This document shows, piece by piece, positions 1-12,900 of a stretch of 64,000 nt of DNA. Made by a program: the position numbers and the translations under genes. How positions within the stretch are numbered: the stretch's first letter is position 1; each line of letters starts with the position of its first letter. This DNA is from Romanomermis culicivorax. Lineage: Eukaryota; Nematoda; Enoplea; Mermithida; Mermithidae. Where the stretch lies: assembly GCA_963922205.1 (NCBI GenBank), contig CAWUHX010000247.1, positions 372,001-436,000 of the forward strand. The letters are read 5' to 3'. The notes beneath the pieces are model-generated. The model was not told the origin of the DNA and searched no databases. It saw only the letters and a list, made by a program, of their open reading frames with translations.

Positions 1-3000
1 TACGCACTTCTCCATATATCCGAAAATGATGATATTCGACGGGCATCCTGTAATGGTTCCGATACCTCCGATGCTCGACGCGTGGCAAACGGCCAAAATG
101 AGCATTTTACACAAATTCAATTCTTTTTGATTCAATTGTTCCGGAAGTAGTACGACATCTAGAAAAAACTTGTTTACACTCTAAAGACCACCAATGGTGA
201 GACACTGTAGTTTTACACGATAAATTTTTTTTTGTTAATGATCGCTGAATACTCAATTTTTCGCCATCGGATTTAAAAATTTTTTGAACTTCTCGAGCCT
301 TTTCTCTGTTTACACTCTAAAGACCTTCATTGGTGAGATTACTGTAGGTTTACACTAGAAAATTTTCCCAATGGTTACTGTAGCTATGCATAACTCTAGG
401 TTTACACAGTAAAAAAATTTACAAACAACATTTCTCCATCATAGCTACTATCGAAGACTGTTTGTAAACTACTTGAATTTTATTCTCTTTACACTCTTAA
501 GACACCTTCACTCAAACTGCTGTAGCTTTACACCAAAAAAGTTTCAACCAAATTTTCTGCATTGGATTCAGGCAAGTGATGGCTGCTATCGAAGCTCGGT
601 TTTAAAATGAATTTTCTGTTCACACTATATAGATTATCTTGTCACGCATTACTGTAGTTTTACACTGTATAAGTGTTACAATCAACCATTCTCCAGCAGA
701 CTCAACAAATTTGAGCCGACACACATCTAGGTAAGTTTGTAAACTCTTTGGATTTTGTTGTTGTTTACACTCCTTACGCACCGTTACTGAGATTACTGTA
801 GTTTCATACCAAGAAAAAGTTTTGTAAACTGATCCTGTAGCTGCTCCCAATCTTTTTCTGTAGAGTTAAAAAAGATCATGACTTCTGCCAAAACCCGGTT
901 GTAAACTCCTTGAATTTTCTTTTTGTTGCTTACACTACTATTTTTCTGTTGTTTTATAACCAAAAAAAATTGCGACCAACTTTTTAGCTTCGAATTCAAA
1001 AAAGCCATAGATGGCTAAAAGTTTGTAAACTCCTGAACTTTTTTGTTTACACTCTGCAGATTATCTTTCCACAGATTACTGCAGTTTTAGACCGAAAAAA
1101 GTTACAACCAACCTTTATCAATAGGATTAAAAAAGTTCCATAATTTTTTCACTATCAAAGCCCCATTGTAAAGTCCTGAATTTTTTTTGTTTGCACTCTG
1201 AAGATTGTCCTGTCATAGATTGCTGTAATTTTTTACTGGAAAAATTTGCAACCAATCTTTCGGCGTCGAATTCAAAAAAGTCATGGCTACAAGTCTGTAA
1301 ACTCCTGAGTTTTTTGCTAACACTTCGGATATTGTAGTAATTATACAAGCCCCGTGCCAAGGGCACATGAAAGATACCCCTATACAAAACATATAAGTTT
1401 TCCACTTTGACTGTGCCAGGTGATACAGAGGGTGTAGAAAGTATAGTCGATGACGTAATAGGATCCAAATTTTGTTAAACATATAGTGCGATACATGGGA
1501 TGTAGAAAGTATGCCTGAAGCTTTAATGAGTAAAATTCGACTTCCATGTAGAAAGTATGTTGCAAGCTTCGACAAGTAAAATTCGACATGCATGTAGAAA
1601 GTAAGCCCAAAGCCTTAATGGTTAAAGCTCGACTTCTGTGTAGAAAGTACGTCCGAGGGCCGTCTTGGTCTAGTGGTTATCGCCTCTGACTGCTAGTCTC
1701 AAGAACCAGGTTCGATTCCGGGTGTAACCCGAAATTGAATTTCTGGGAGCTGGCCCAGGCAGACACAGCCTTCCATCCTCTGGGGGTAGATAAATTGTGT
1801 AGGCGAGCTTGGAACCCTGCTTGCCAGGGCCCACTCAGCCCAGTTAGCATGTTAGCGATAGTGCGGCAAATGAGGAGGTGGGCCTATTCCATTATGAGGT
1901 AGGTAGCCGATCAAGTCCTGCTTGTCAGGCAGATGCCAGCCTGTGGATTGTGGCCTCCACTGGGCGGTAAAAAGCACCCGAAGAGCCCCTCTCATACAAG
2001 GTGGGCACGTGTATGACCGTATAGTCCTGTAAAGCCTGCCTTTCCGGCTATAGGAAAATGGGTAGGCGTACCTGCAAAGATTCAAAAAAAAGAAAGTACG
2101 TGCGAAGGTTCAAACAGTATATTATATCATTAGATCCTGGGAGTCACATTAAAAAATTTTTGTGGAGACATTGCCTCATAATTTTAACGTCCGAGCCAGC
2201 TGGCTGAGGTACATTGAGATTGAATTATACCTATCGAAGTTTCAGGCATACTTTTCACATAAGTCGAATTTTACCCTTTGCAGCTTCTGGTGTACTTTCT
2301 ACATGCCCCCCATCTCCCAGTATTGTGCCTCACATTTAATGAAATTTGCATCATTTTACATCATTGGATATACTTCCTACAGCCCCTGTGATACATACCT
2401 TAGCGTATGATCACATAACATTGATGTGCATGTACATTTCATGTAATGCATTGCAGGGGAAAGTTCTAGAACCTTCTGTCATATCCTGCATTTATCTGTG
2501 CATACAGAATGGAGATAGAAGCATGCCAAATGCTGTAGATCGTAGCCTGTATGTGTGTGCAGAACCTGGAAGAGAGGGTACACTCGGAGTGTCGAACAGA
2601 ATTTATGCAATGATAGTAGAATGCAGGAGATTGACAGGCTCATATAGAGTGCTATGTCAATTATCCACGGAACTTGCCTCAATTGTTCGAGGTTTTCAGA
2701 TGCTGGAACTCGGAATGCGCTAGCTTATCCTTCTAGGAGTTGAACCTGAATACTCAAACTATTTTCCAAATAGTTTGACTCAGCCTAGACCACACGATTG
2801 GTTTTCCTTTTACTAGCAATGCACAGAGCCTCACAAGAAACTGACCACTCACTAAGACAAACAAAACAACAACCAACTTTATCACAAACTTGCTGTGAGT
2901 GTAATATTCGATGTTGTGAACCTTTGACAACTTTGAACTACAAAACTATGCATTCTTGCAAATCACTTTGAAAACTGATGAGTTTACACAGTAGTCAATT

Positions 3001-5957
3001 GGCGCCTTACTACACTTCCACAATAATCTATAATATTCTTTCGTATTCTGCAAAGTTCTACCAACATTCCATGATTTTGCATGATACTATAAGCTGTGTT
3101 GTTTTGTACATTCATTCATTTTATTTATTGTACTATTTACTACTGAAATATTATATGTTGTGTTAGTTAGCCTTATTAAACTTAGCTATTTACCAGCTAT
3201 TATTCCAGTTGGATATTTACCAATTATATCAAGCCTAATTTATTCTCAACTTAGTCCAGTCATTATTCAAGACACAAAGCCCCATATCACTTCCCATAAT
3301 ATACGAATTTGGATCATCGCCTATACTTTCTACACCCCCTGTATTGTCCCGCACAGTTAAAGCGCTATACTTTGATGTGTAACATACATGCTGAAGCATT
3401 AATGTAAATACAAATTGTACAGTATGTGATATTCATTTATTAGATATAATTTCATTTATTAATCTATGGTCTCAAGGGTGTCTGGAATTCACACCCAAAT
3501 ATTCCCATAAATTTATATGAAGCACTTTGTTTTGATCATCCCACACCCCATTGACCCAATTAAAGACACACATAATTATTTCCACATTGGCACCTGGCCC
3601 TCGTAATGCACATGAAGATACACATTCTGTTAGGTACAATAATTCCCTCCAAATGCGTAAACACACCTGCCCATGTAAAAAGTACAGAAATCCCAACCCA
3701 GACAAAAGATTTAGGAGGAATGCATGAAAAACCGAAAAACGTATGAAAAACTAAAAACATAGAGGCGGCAAAGCATACTGTAGATTAAAAGCACATAAGC
3801 GTGGAAATTAGGAGTAAATTAAAAGCAAGAGGCGTGGCGAAAGAAGCATACAGTAGGCGGAAACAGGTAAGAGAAGCAGCGATTGGTTAGGCGAGCCGAC
3901 GGAAGCGGTATAAACGGAGCCGACGGAAGCGGTATATGGTTAGGGGAGCCGATGGAAGCGGTATAATCGGTATAAAAGACAGAGAAACCTGGAAAAAGGG
4001 AGATTTCACTGAGATTTATGTAAATTTTGTAAAAGCGTTTAATGCGGGATGTGTGTGAAGCAAAAACCATATTTTATATTGTCGAGGGATCTTTCATTTA
4101 TTACTCATTGTGGTTATCGCCATCGTTGGGACCAAGTAAAAGTACACTTAGAGATCTGGTCGTTACAGATGTATATATTTCACGCAGGAGTATCTTTTGT
4201 GTACCTCTCTGTACAGGCCCGTATGACTTACCTATTATCTTGTCACGAATTACTGTAGTTTTACGATAGAAAAAAGAACTATTACAACCAACCTTTCTCC
4301 ATCGGATTCAAAAAAGTCATGGCTACTATGGATGCCCGTTTGTAAACTCCTTGAATTTTTTTCGCATCTTCTCGTTCCATTTCTCGGCGCGTTTCGTCCA
4401 ATTCTTCAATTTTCATTTTGGATAATCGTCGATTAATCGGATGATCTTGGTGATTAGACGAAGCCAATATTATGGAATTTTGACGACGATTTTGCTGATG
4501 ATCGGCTGGGGTTGCAGCAGCGTTTCGATCACCTTTTATCAATTCGATCAATATGGCTTCTATGATCGGTAGCATCATACCCGTGGCCGCCGCGTTACTA
4601 ATCCACATGCTCAAAAACGACGTAGCCGACATCAAGACGAACAAAATCCTTTTGTGTAAAGTGCGGAAAATTGTACATCTTTTGTACACTTTACAAAAAC
4701 TTAACACAATTTTACTTTTTAACGTCGCCGCCCACCATCAATAACGATTTGAGAGCCAAACGTCTGTGTAAATCGGAATATTCGAAAGCTATGGCGATGA
4801 AATAACCGCCCATGAAAAGTAGCAACGAGTCCTAGAAGAGATTTTGCACGAAAAATAAGTTTACACTGGCGAAAAATATCAACTCTACACGGGAAGAAAA
4901 AGTCGAGAAAGTAGTTTGTTTCCATAACGCTTGAAACTGGAACGATAACAGTTGATGAGTTTACAGAAGTGAACCTACTTTACACTAAACAAAAAAGTCA
5001 ACAAATAAGTTTACACTCAAGAAAGAATGACCGAACAGATCCGCCTCTATAACGCCTTCTGAAACCGGTTAGAGAACAGGTGAGTTAGTCTACAACGCCG
5101 AAAAATAGATTGTAGACTGACTTTACACCAGAAGGAAAAGTCAACAAATTAGTTTACACCCAAGGAAGAATGCTTTTATAAAGCCTGTTAAAACCGGATA
5201 GAGAACACGTGATTAAGTTTACACTGGCGAAAAATACCAATTTTAAACTGGAGAAAAATAGCCAAGAAGTAGTTTACACTCATGAAAGAATGAGCCGCTG
5301 CGTTCGCCTGCATAACGCCAAAAATTGGGTAGAGAATAAGTTTACACGGGCAGAAAATGGGTCACACGTCAAAATTACACCAGAAGAAAAAATGTAGTTT
5401 ACACTCACGAAAGAATAAGCCACCACATTCGGCCCCATAACGCTCAAAGCCATATAGAGAAAGGGTAATAAAGTTTACACTGAGGAAAAAATGTAGTTTA
5501 CACTCATGAAGGAATGGACTACCACGTCCGCCTCGATAACACCTAAAACCATGTAGAGAACGGGTGATTAAGTTTACACCCACGGAAAAAATCAACTTTA
5601 CACTCGACGGAAAACTGTAGTTTACACTCATGAAAGAATGAGCCACCACGTCCGCCTCCATAACGCCTAAAACCGGGTAGAGAACCAAAGGCAACAGGGC
5701 CGTGACGGGCAAAGGCAATACTTCGGTTACCCAATAGACCGACATGACCAAAACCACGTACAAACATTTGTTTTCCTAAAAATCGTAGTGTAAAGTAGAT
5801 TACACCAAAAAAGCCTACAGTAAACTTTTTTTAGTACCTGTGTCGCTTTGTAAAACGCGAAAATCAAACATAGAAAAATTGGCGTAAATATTAAAATTAC
5901 CGTTGATCGAAAAATCCACAAAACTTTACAAATTTTATGCAAATTTTTAGGCAACAT
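1..5957 (-). CDS. SLC13-family sodium/carboxylate transporter, 5' exons (runs off left edge)
   Basis: Multi-exon membrane transporter gene read from 5,957 leftwards. Exon 1 is 5,838-5,957 (ATG at 5,957; 40 codons, one hydrophobic segment, intron begins GTACT). Exon 2 is 5,775 to about 5,640 and contains YWVTEVLPLPVTALLP, the SLC13 signature after the first membrane helix. Exon 3 is 4,716-4,831 (FMGGYFIAIAFE). Exon 4 is 4,648 to about 4,371 and carries SATSFLSMWISNAAATGMM, which matches the SFLSMWISNTA motif of the family, then a long charged loop. Exon 5 is 158-1 and carries SSIGGIGTITGCPSN, the second SNIGGTGTLTGTGPN-like motif. The exon 3/4 junction (phase 2) is clear. The donors of exons 2 and 4 were not resolved. 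SLC13 proteins move citrate, succinate or sulfate with sodium across membranes; the substrate here cannot be read. The roughly 4.2-kb space between exons 4 and 5 may hide a further exon. Confidence 0.82.
165..1340. repeat. Degenerate intronic tandem repeat, about 110-130 bp unit
   Basis: About ten drifting copies of a unit that contains GTTTACACTCT, a short AAGACC-like piece, 'ACTGTAGTTTTACAC', a run of AAAA/TTTT and 'GTTTGTAAACTCC'. It lies in the transporter intron between exons 4 and 5. The last bases of exon 4 and the start of its intron (about 4,290-4,375) look like another copy, so the array may have grown from that exon-intron edge. No coding potential of its own. Confidence 0.7.
1341..1655. 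repeat. Short dispersed repeat cluster with TGTAGAAAGTA core
   Basis: Roughly four 60-bp units with 'TGTAGAAAGTA' and 'AAAATTCGACTT'. Related single copies occur in both orientations at about 2,220-2,400, 3,310-3,360, 4,150-4,230, 24,870-24,960 and 26,020-26,210, so this is a dispersed family. Identity is not recognised. Confidence 0.6.
1656..2085 (+). mobile_element. tRNA-derived SINE
   Basis: A tRNA-like head at about 1,660-1,730 has an A-box-like stretch (TGGTCTAGTGGTTATCGC) and a perfect B box (GGTTCGATTCC), so an internal RNA polymerase III promoter is likely. The acceptor stem does not pair and no CCA-compatible end is seen, so it is not a functional tRNA gene. About 350 bp of unrelated GC-richer body follows, ending in an A-rich tail (about 2,080-2,092). 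Confidence 0.68.
2092..3890. other. No gene recognised; intron or spacer with dispersed repeats
   Basis: The stretch carries scattered copies of the TGTAGAAAGTA-type repeat and AT-rich sequence. Short reading frames are present (for example 2,346-2,723 plus), but none shows a known motif or plausible splice context. It lies inside the transporter gene. Confidence 0.5.
3893..3975 (+). repeat. Three tandem GAGCCGAYGGAAGCGGTATA units
   Basis: Three near-identical copies of a 20-bp core (GAGCCGACGGAAGCGGTATA and a G>T-like variant) spaced 25-35 bp apart and followed by TCGGTATAAAAG. A small GC-richer tandem repeat within the transporter intron; role unknown. Confidence 0.75.
4850..5640. repeat. 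Minisatellite in the transporter intron, seeded from exon 2
   Basis: About seven diverging copies of a unit near 110 bp. Each has 'GTTTACACT..A.GAAAGAATGA', then 'CCGCCTCCATAACGCC', then 'ACCGGGTAGAGAAC'. The last two blocks are also the antisense of the 3' part of exon 2 (about 5,655-5,685), so the array appears to be repeated duplication of the exon 2 end plus its intron start. The copies sit in the intron between exons 2 and 3. Confidence 0.75.
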
Positions 5958-6059
5958 TTTTAGCAACCAAAAAAAAAACTGGCGTACAATATAAAATTTG
6001 CGAAAAAAAAATTTTCGTCGTCACAATTTACATTATGCTACTTTGATCCCATTGTTTTT

Positions 6060-9000
6060 GAATTAATTTTATGCTAATTTGCGCCCATTTGGGTGGAAAA
6101 TTTTCACGCATGCGCGCCCATATTGGGTAATTTTTTTTTGGAAAAGAGCCAACACGCTATATGCATAGAGGAAAAATTTTGTCGACGAATTTCCGATCCT
6201 ACTTTGGCTTTATTGTAGCCGTCCATTTGGCATTTGGCCAATCATAATTTATCATTTTATTTTTTCCGATTTTTATTTCTTTTTCGACAACCAAATTGCA
6301 TCATTTTGTCATTTTTTGTCCCAGTTTTGCGGTTATTTTTTGTCTTTTTTTGGTCGTTTTCCTTGTATTTTTTTGTACGTTGTGTTTTTTCAATTTTTTT
6401 GCAACTTTTCTTACATATTTTTATTCATTTTTTGCATTTTTTTGTTCATTTTCCTTGTTTCTTTGCAAAATTTTGCAACTTTTTTTACATCTTTCTCTTC
6501 ATTTTTGACATTTTTTGTTCATTTTCCTTGTATTTTTTGTAATTTGTTTTTTGCAACTTTTTGCAACTTTTCTTACATCTTTTCATTTATTTTTTGACTT
6601 ATTTTATTCATTTTTCTTGTTTTGTTGCAATATTTTTGCAACTTTTTCTATACCTTTCTCTTCATTTTTGACATTTTTTGTTCATTTTCCTTGTATTTTT
6701 TGTAACTCGTTTTTTCCAACTTTTTTGGGACTTCTTTTATTTCCAATTTTTTTGAAACTTTCTGCAGTTTTTTGTTTACTTCCTTGCATTTTGTCATTTC
6801 GTCGCAATTTGTTGTTATTTTTTGAAACTTTTTGTTGAATTTTCTTGCGACATATTTTTGTAATTTTTTTCTGTAACTTTCATTGCATCTTTTTGTTCAT
6901 TTTTCTCACTTTTTTGTTTCATTTTCCTTGTATTTTTTATAACTTGTCTTTTTCTGTAACTTTTTTAAAAGTTTTTTTAACATCTGTCTCTTCATTTTTT
7001 GCATTTTTTTGTTCATTTTCCTTGTATTTTTTGTAACTTCTCATTTTGCAACTTTTTTACATCTTTATCCTTATTTTTTGCATATTTTTTGTTCATTTTC
7101 CTGTGTTTTTTTTTTTGTAACTTGTTTTTTTGCTAATTTTTTCAGGGTTTTTTTTACATCAAGCTCATCATTTTTTGCATTTTTTTGTTCTTTTTCCCTG
7201 AATTTTTAGTAACTCATTTTTTGCAACTTTTTTACATCTTTCTCTTGATTTTTTGCGTATTTTTGCATATTTTTTGTTCATTTTCATTGTATTTTTTGTT
7301 ACTTCTTTTTTTGAAACTTTATTCGACTTTTTATATCTTTCTCCTTCTTTTTTGCATTTTTTGTTCATTTTCCTTGAATTTTTCTTTTGTTACTTCTTTT
7401 TTTGAAACTTTTTTCACATCTTTCTCTTTATTTTTTGCATTTTTTGTGTTCATTCTCTTGTATTTTTTGTTACTTATTTTCTTGAAACTTCTTGAAACTT
7501 TTTTTACATCCTTCTCTTCAATTTTTTGGCTTCTTTTTGTTAATTTTCCTTGTATTTTTTTAACATGTTTTTTGCAACTTTCTAGAAACTTTTTAAAATT
7601 TTTTCATTTTGTCTTTTTTTGTCGCAGTTCCATTGTCATTTTTTGTCTTTTTTGTTCATTTTTCTTGTATTTCTTTCTAACCCGTTTTTTGCATTTTTTT
7701 GTAAATTTTTGTTATTTTTTGCATTTTCTTAGTTGTTGCAGTTTTATTGTTATTTTTTTACCTTTTTTCGTTCATTTTCCTAGTATTTTTTGCAATTTTT
7801 TTAACTATCTGCAATTTTTTGTTGATTTTTTGCATTTTTGTGTGTGCAGTTTCATTGTTATTTTCTTCTTTTGTTCATTTTCCACGTATTTTTTGCAACT
7901 TTTTGTTGCGGCTTTTTCACTATTTTTATACTTGCTTTGCAATATTTCTACTTGTTTTGCACTGTTGTATTTTGTCATTGGGTCTTGTAATTTTTTGATG
8001 CGCCTTCAAGTAATGGTTTTTCTGCAATTTTTTGTTCATTTTTGCATTGTTTCATTTTGTCATTTTTTGTTGCAGCTTCGTTTGTGTTTTTTTCAAAATT
8101 TTTCCCAATTTTTTGCCAATTTTTGTTTATTTTTTCGCACTGTTATATTCTGTGATTTTTTGTTGCAAATTTGTAATCATTTTTTCAAATTTCTGTTAAT
8201 TTTTCTGATAAACTTTTTTGCATCTTTTTACACTTGTTTTTGTTTGTAAATTTTTCTTCGGTGTTTTATCTTTTGTTTGCAACTTCTTGTTTTTGAAAAT
8301 TTTTGTGTTTGTTTGCAACTCTTTTTGTAATTTTTTGTCGATTTTTGCACATTTCTTCATTTTTTTTGCATTTTGCCATTTTTTGTTACAGTTTCAATGT
8401 TCTTTTTGATGACTTTTTTTCTTCAAAATTTTTGTTGGAACTTTTTCTGCAGCTTTTTGTTATCTAATTGAATTGTCTCATTTTGTCATTTTTTGATAAT
8501 TTGTTTTTTGTGCTGATTTGTTGTTTTTTGAAATTTTTTGTTCAATTTTTTGTATTTTTTAATTTTTTGTTGCTGCTTCATTGTTGTTTTCCGCGATGTT
8601 TTGTTTTTTTGCAATTTTTGGAATTGTTGCATTTTTTTGCATTTTGTGGATTTTTTGTTTCTGCTGCATTGTTGTTTTTTGCAATTTTTTGTTTATTTTG
8701 CTTATAGTTTTTTTGCAATTTTTTACAACTTTTCTTTTTTTTATTTGTTCATTTTTTGGTTTTTGTTTTTTTATTGCTGTTTCATTATGTCTTTCCGCAA
8801 CTTTTTATTCTTTTTTTCAATTTTCATTATTTTTGAAATTTACACTTTTTTTTGCCGTTTTATACGTGCTTTTGACATTATTCCAAAAGCTTTCTTTTTT
8901 GTGTGTATTAGTTTCATTTTTTTGTATTTTTTGTAACTTTTTTTTTAAACTTTTTTGAAATTTTTTACAATTTTTAATTGATTTATTTGCATTCCTTATT

Positions 9001-9600
9001 TTTTGTCCCAGTTTCATTGTTATATTTTGCTGTTTTTTATGCATTTTCCTTGTACTTTTGCTTTTCTGCAACCCTTTCCAATTTTTCGGCATTTCGCCAT
9101 TGCATCTGGTCATTTTTTCTGGTAGTTTTGTGGATGTTATTGAAACTTTTTGTTGATTTTTCTTACAACATTTTTTTTGCATACTTCTTTGTATTTTTTG
9201 CAATTTTTTTTCTGCAGTTTTTTTGACATTTTTTTCAATGTTGTGTACATTGTCTTTCTATTTTTTCTTAGAAATTTTTGTTCATTTTTTACCTTCTTCT
9301 ATTTTTTTATTGCTGCATCATTATTGTTTTTTTTGCAATTTTTTTCATTTTTCTTTCAACTTGTGTTTTCTGCAATTTTCACAACTTTTCGTTGTTTTTT
9401 ATTGTGTCATTTTTTTAATTTTGTTTTTTTTCATGCGGCTTCATTTTTTGTTTTTTTGCAACTTTCTATAATTTTTTGCATTTTCATGATTACTAGAATT
9501 TACACATTTTTTGCCGTTTTATACGTACTTTTGGCATTATTCCAAAAACTTTCCTTTCTTTGTGTATTTATCGGGGCAATCGAAGCGTATAAATTTTATA
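6060..9600 (+). repeat. T-rich, strand-asymmetric low-complexity tract (about 3.5 kb)
   Basis: The plus strand is overwhelmingly T with interspersed GCAACTTTT, TTCATTTTCCTTGTATTTTTTG and TACATCTTTCTCTTCA modules in loose tandem order. Modules are clearer at 6,380-7,600 and more decayed towards 9,600. A duplicated longer piece (ttt..GCCGTTTTATACGT.CTTTTG.CATTATTCCAAAA) occurs at 8,850-8,890 and 9,505-9,550. The long Phe-rich frames here are products of base composition, not genes. It separates the divergent transporter and GPCR genes. Confidence 0.8.
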
Positions 9601-9825
9601 TTGCTGCAATTAACTTTCAGCCTGATTAGCAACAAGGATTAATTATATTAGCCGAATGATTGCATAATTAATTGGTTTCAAGTTGCTAAGGAGAATGTTT
9701 CTAGGCGATTCTGATGAAGATTATAATATAAAGTTACATCTATCTACTTTTCGAAAAAAATATCGCACGTGACGGCGACGTCGAAATTTTCGAAAAAATG
9801 ACGCAACAACTAATCAATCAATTTT

Positions 9826-9876
9826 TTGATTAATTAATTAATTAATGAGTTAATTAATTAATTAATCAAAGTGTAC
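9826..9876. repeat. TTAA/TAAT alternating palindromic run
   Basis: Two runs of (TTAA)n-type sequence separated by a GAG triplet, 25-75 bp upstream of the GPCR start codon. Similar runs recur beside its internal exons (about 13,028-13,055 and 13,635-13,655). Self-complementary and AT-only; it could melt or extrude easily, but no function can be shown. Confidence 0.6.
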
Positions 9877-9900
9877 ATGCACACTAATTAAAATTAGCAA

Positions 9901-12900
9901 ATGGACGACGAGCTTACGAGCAACGATTTGATATTCAACGCGAGTTCTATGGCTTTGGATACGTTGAAATTTTGCCAATTTACGTTTTATATTTTTGGCG
10001 GCCTGTTGGCTTGCGTTTCCAGTTCGGTGGTCATTTTTACCATTTGTTGCCACAAACATTTACGAACCAAAGAGTACAATTTTTTGGCCGGTTTGGCGAG
10101 TAGGTTACTGTAATGTTATGTATACAGTATACTGCTTGGTGATCAATACTGTAGGTTTACTGTAACTTGAGAATGATGATCCGGATCTATCAACTTGATA
10201 AACAAAAATCTCAAAAAATCTAATTTACAACTTATCTCAATACTGTAAGGTTACTGAAATTTAGGAATGATACAATCCTGGATCAAAATCCATCAACCTA
10301 ACAATCAAAATCTCAAAAATCTACTTTACATCATATCTCAAACATCTAATTTACATAATACTCAAAAATCTAATTTACACAATTTACACCATATCTCAAC
10401 ATTCCAAGCTTACTGTAATTTGAGAATGATAAAATCCCTGATCAAAATCTATCAAACTGACAATCAAAACCTCAAAAACCTATTTTAACATCATATCTCA
10501 AAAATCTAATTTACATCATATCTGAAAAATCTAATTTACACATTTTACACCATATCTCAATACTGTAAGGTTACTGTAATCTAGGAATTATGAAAACCCT
10601 GATCAGAATCCATCAATCTGACAATCAGAATCTCAAAAACCTAATTTATATCATCGATCAAAAATTTAATTTACACAATTTACACTATATCTCAATAGTG
10701 TAAGATTACTGTATTTAGGAATGATAAATCCCTGATCTGACTCCATCAAACTGACGATCAAAACCTCAAAAATCTGATTTATATCACAACTGGGAAATCA
10801 AATTTACATCATATCTCAGAAGTATGATTTACACCACATCTGAGAAGCTAATTTACACTGTATTTAAAAAATTAAATTTACACTATGCCACGATATTGTA
10901 AGGCAACTGTAACCAACGAATGATATAATCCTCGATCAAAATCCATCCACCTGATAATTAAAATCTCAAAAATCAAGTTTACACTATACGTCAAAAATTT
11001 AATTTAGACTCTGTTCCAAAAATCGAACTTAAAATGTATCTCAAAAATTAAATTTACACCATATCTGAAAAATCTAATTTACATCCTATCTCACTGCACT
11101 AATTTACTCTGTAACTCGAAAATCTAATTTCCATTACCGCACTCATCTAATCTACACGATACCCCAAAAATCTAATTCACACTATTTCTCAAAAATCTAA
11201 TTTACACTATCTCCTAATTTCGTAATGTATCTCAAAAGTGTAATTTACAATGTATCTGAACAATCTAATTTACACCCCATGTCAGAAAAACAAATTACAC
11301 TGTACCTCAAAAGTATAATTTACACCATACCTCAATTATCTCATTTACACCTCACCTCAAAAATCTAATTTACACTATATCTCAATACTGTAAGGTTACT
11401 GTAACTTAGGAATGATAAAATCTCTGTCCATCAGCCCGACAATCAAAAGCTCAAAAATCTAATTTACAGTTTGTGTCAAAAATCCAATTTACACAATTTA
11501 CAGCGTATTCCAATACTGTAAGCTTACTGTAACCTATGAACGAAATTATACCTGATCGAAATCTTTCAACCTGACAAGCAAAATCTTAAAAATATAATCT
11601 ACATCAAATCTCAAAAGATTGATTTACGCCATATTTCAAAAAACTAATATAGAGTATAATTTAAAAATTTGAATTTACACAATATCACAATATTGTAATG
11701 TAACAGTGAGCTAGGAATTTTATAATCCTAAATTAAAATCCATCGACCTGACAATTAAAATCTCAAAAATCTAATTTACACCAAACCTGAGAAATCTAAT
11801 TTACAACAAAGCTCAACAATTAAACTCACACCACACATCGAATATATAATTTACACCATTTTTCAAAAATCTAATTTACACCATTCTACAAATCTACTTC
11901 AGAATGTATCTCAAAAATGAAATTTACAGTGTATCTCAACAACCTAATTTACACCCCATCTCAGAAAACTAGTTTACACTGTATCTTAAAATTATAATTT
12001 ACACCTTACCTGAATTATCTAATTTACACCATGCCCTAAAAATCTAATTTACACAATTTACACCATATCTCAATATTGTGAGATTACTAAAACTTAAGAA
12101 TGATAAAATACCTGATCAGAATCCATCAACCTGACAATCAATATCTCAAAAATTTATTTTACATAATATGTCAAACGTCTAATTTACATTATATCTCAAA
12201 AGTCTGATTTACACCATCTCTTTACACCATATCTTGAAATTTAAATATACACTATATCACAATATTGTAAGGTAACTGTAACCTAGTAATGATATAATCA
12301 TACATTAAAACCTTTCAACCTGACAATTAAAATCTCGAAAATCTAATTTACACTTTATCCCAAAAATATAATTTACACTAAGAATGTCCTGATCAGAATG
12401 CATCAACCTGGCAGTAGTCAAAATCACAAAAATCCAATTTAAATTATAGCTCAGAAATCTGATTTACAATATATATCAACCAAATTTACTCTAAAATCTG
12501 ATTAGGGCCTATCTCAAAAATCCAATTTAGACCATATTAAAAAGTCAATTTACACCGCATTCCAGAAATCTCATTACGCCGCACCTCAAAAATCAAATTT
12601 ACACCATTTAAAAAGATAATTTGCATCATATCTCAAAAATGTAATTTACACCAAATCTCAAAAAATAAATTTACACAATATCTAATAAATCTGATTTACA
12701 CTACATTTGAAGAAGATAATTTACACTATATTCAGAAAACTAATTTACACTACGTCTCAAAAATTTAATTTACACCACATTTGCATATTTTACAGTTTCG
12801 GATATGGTACGCGGCGTGGGCTATTTACAATGCGGTGTAATGCGCCTAATTTTTCTATTCCAAAAAACCGAAACCCTAAAAGTCACCCCTAAACAATGTA

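Noticed and set aside
2346..2723. 125-residue plus frame within the transporter intron
   Set aside because: No recognisable domain, repeats on both sides, and no splice or promoter context.
6234..9629. Long Phe-rich plus-strand frames (up to 354 residues) and Lys-rich minus-strand frames
   Set aside because: They follow entirely from the T-rich repeat; no motif, start context or codon pattern supports a gene.
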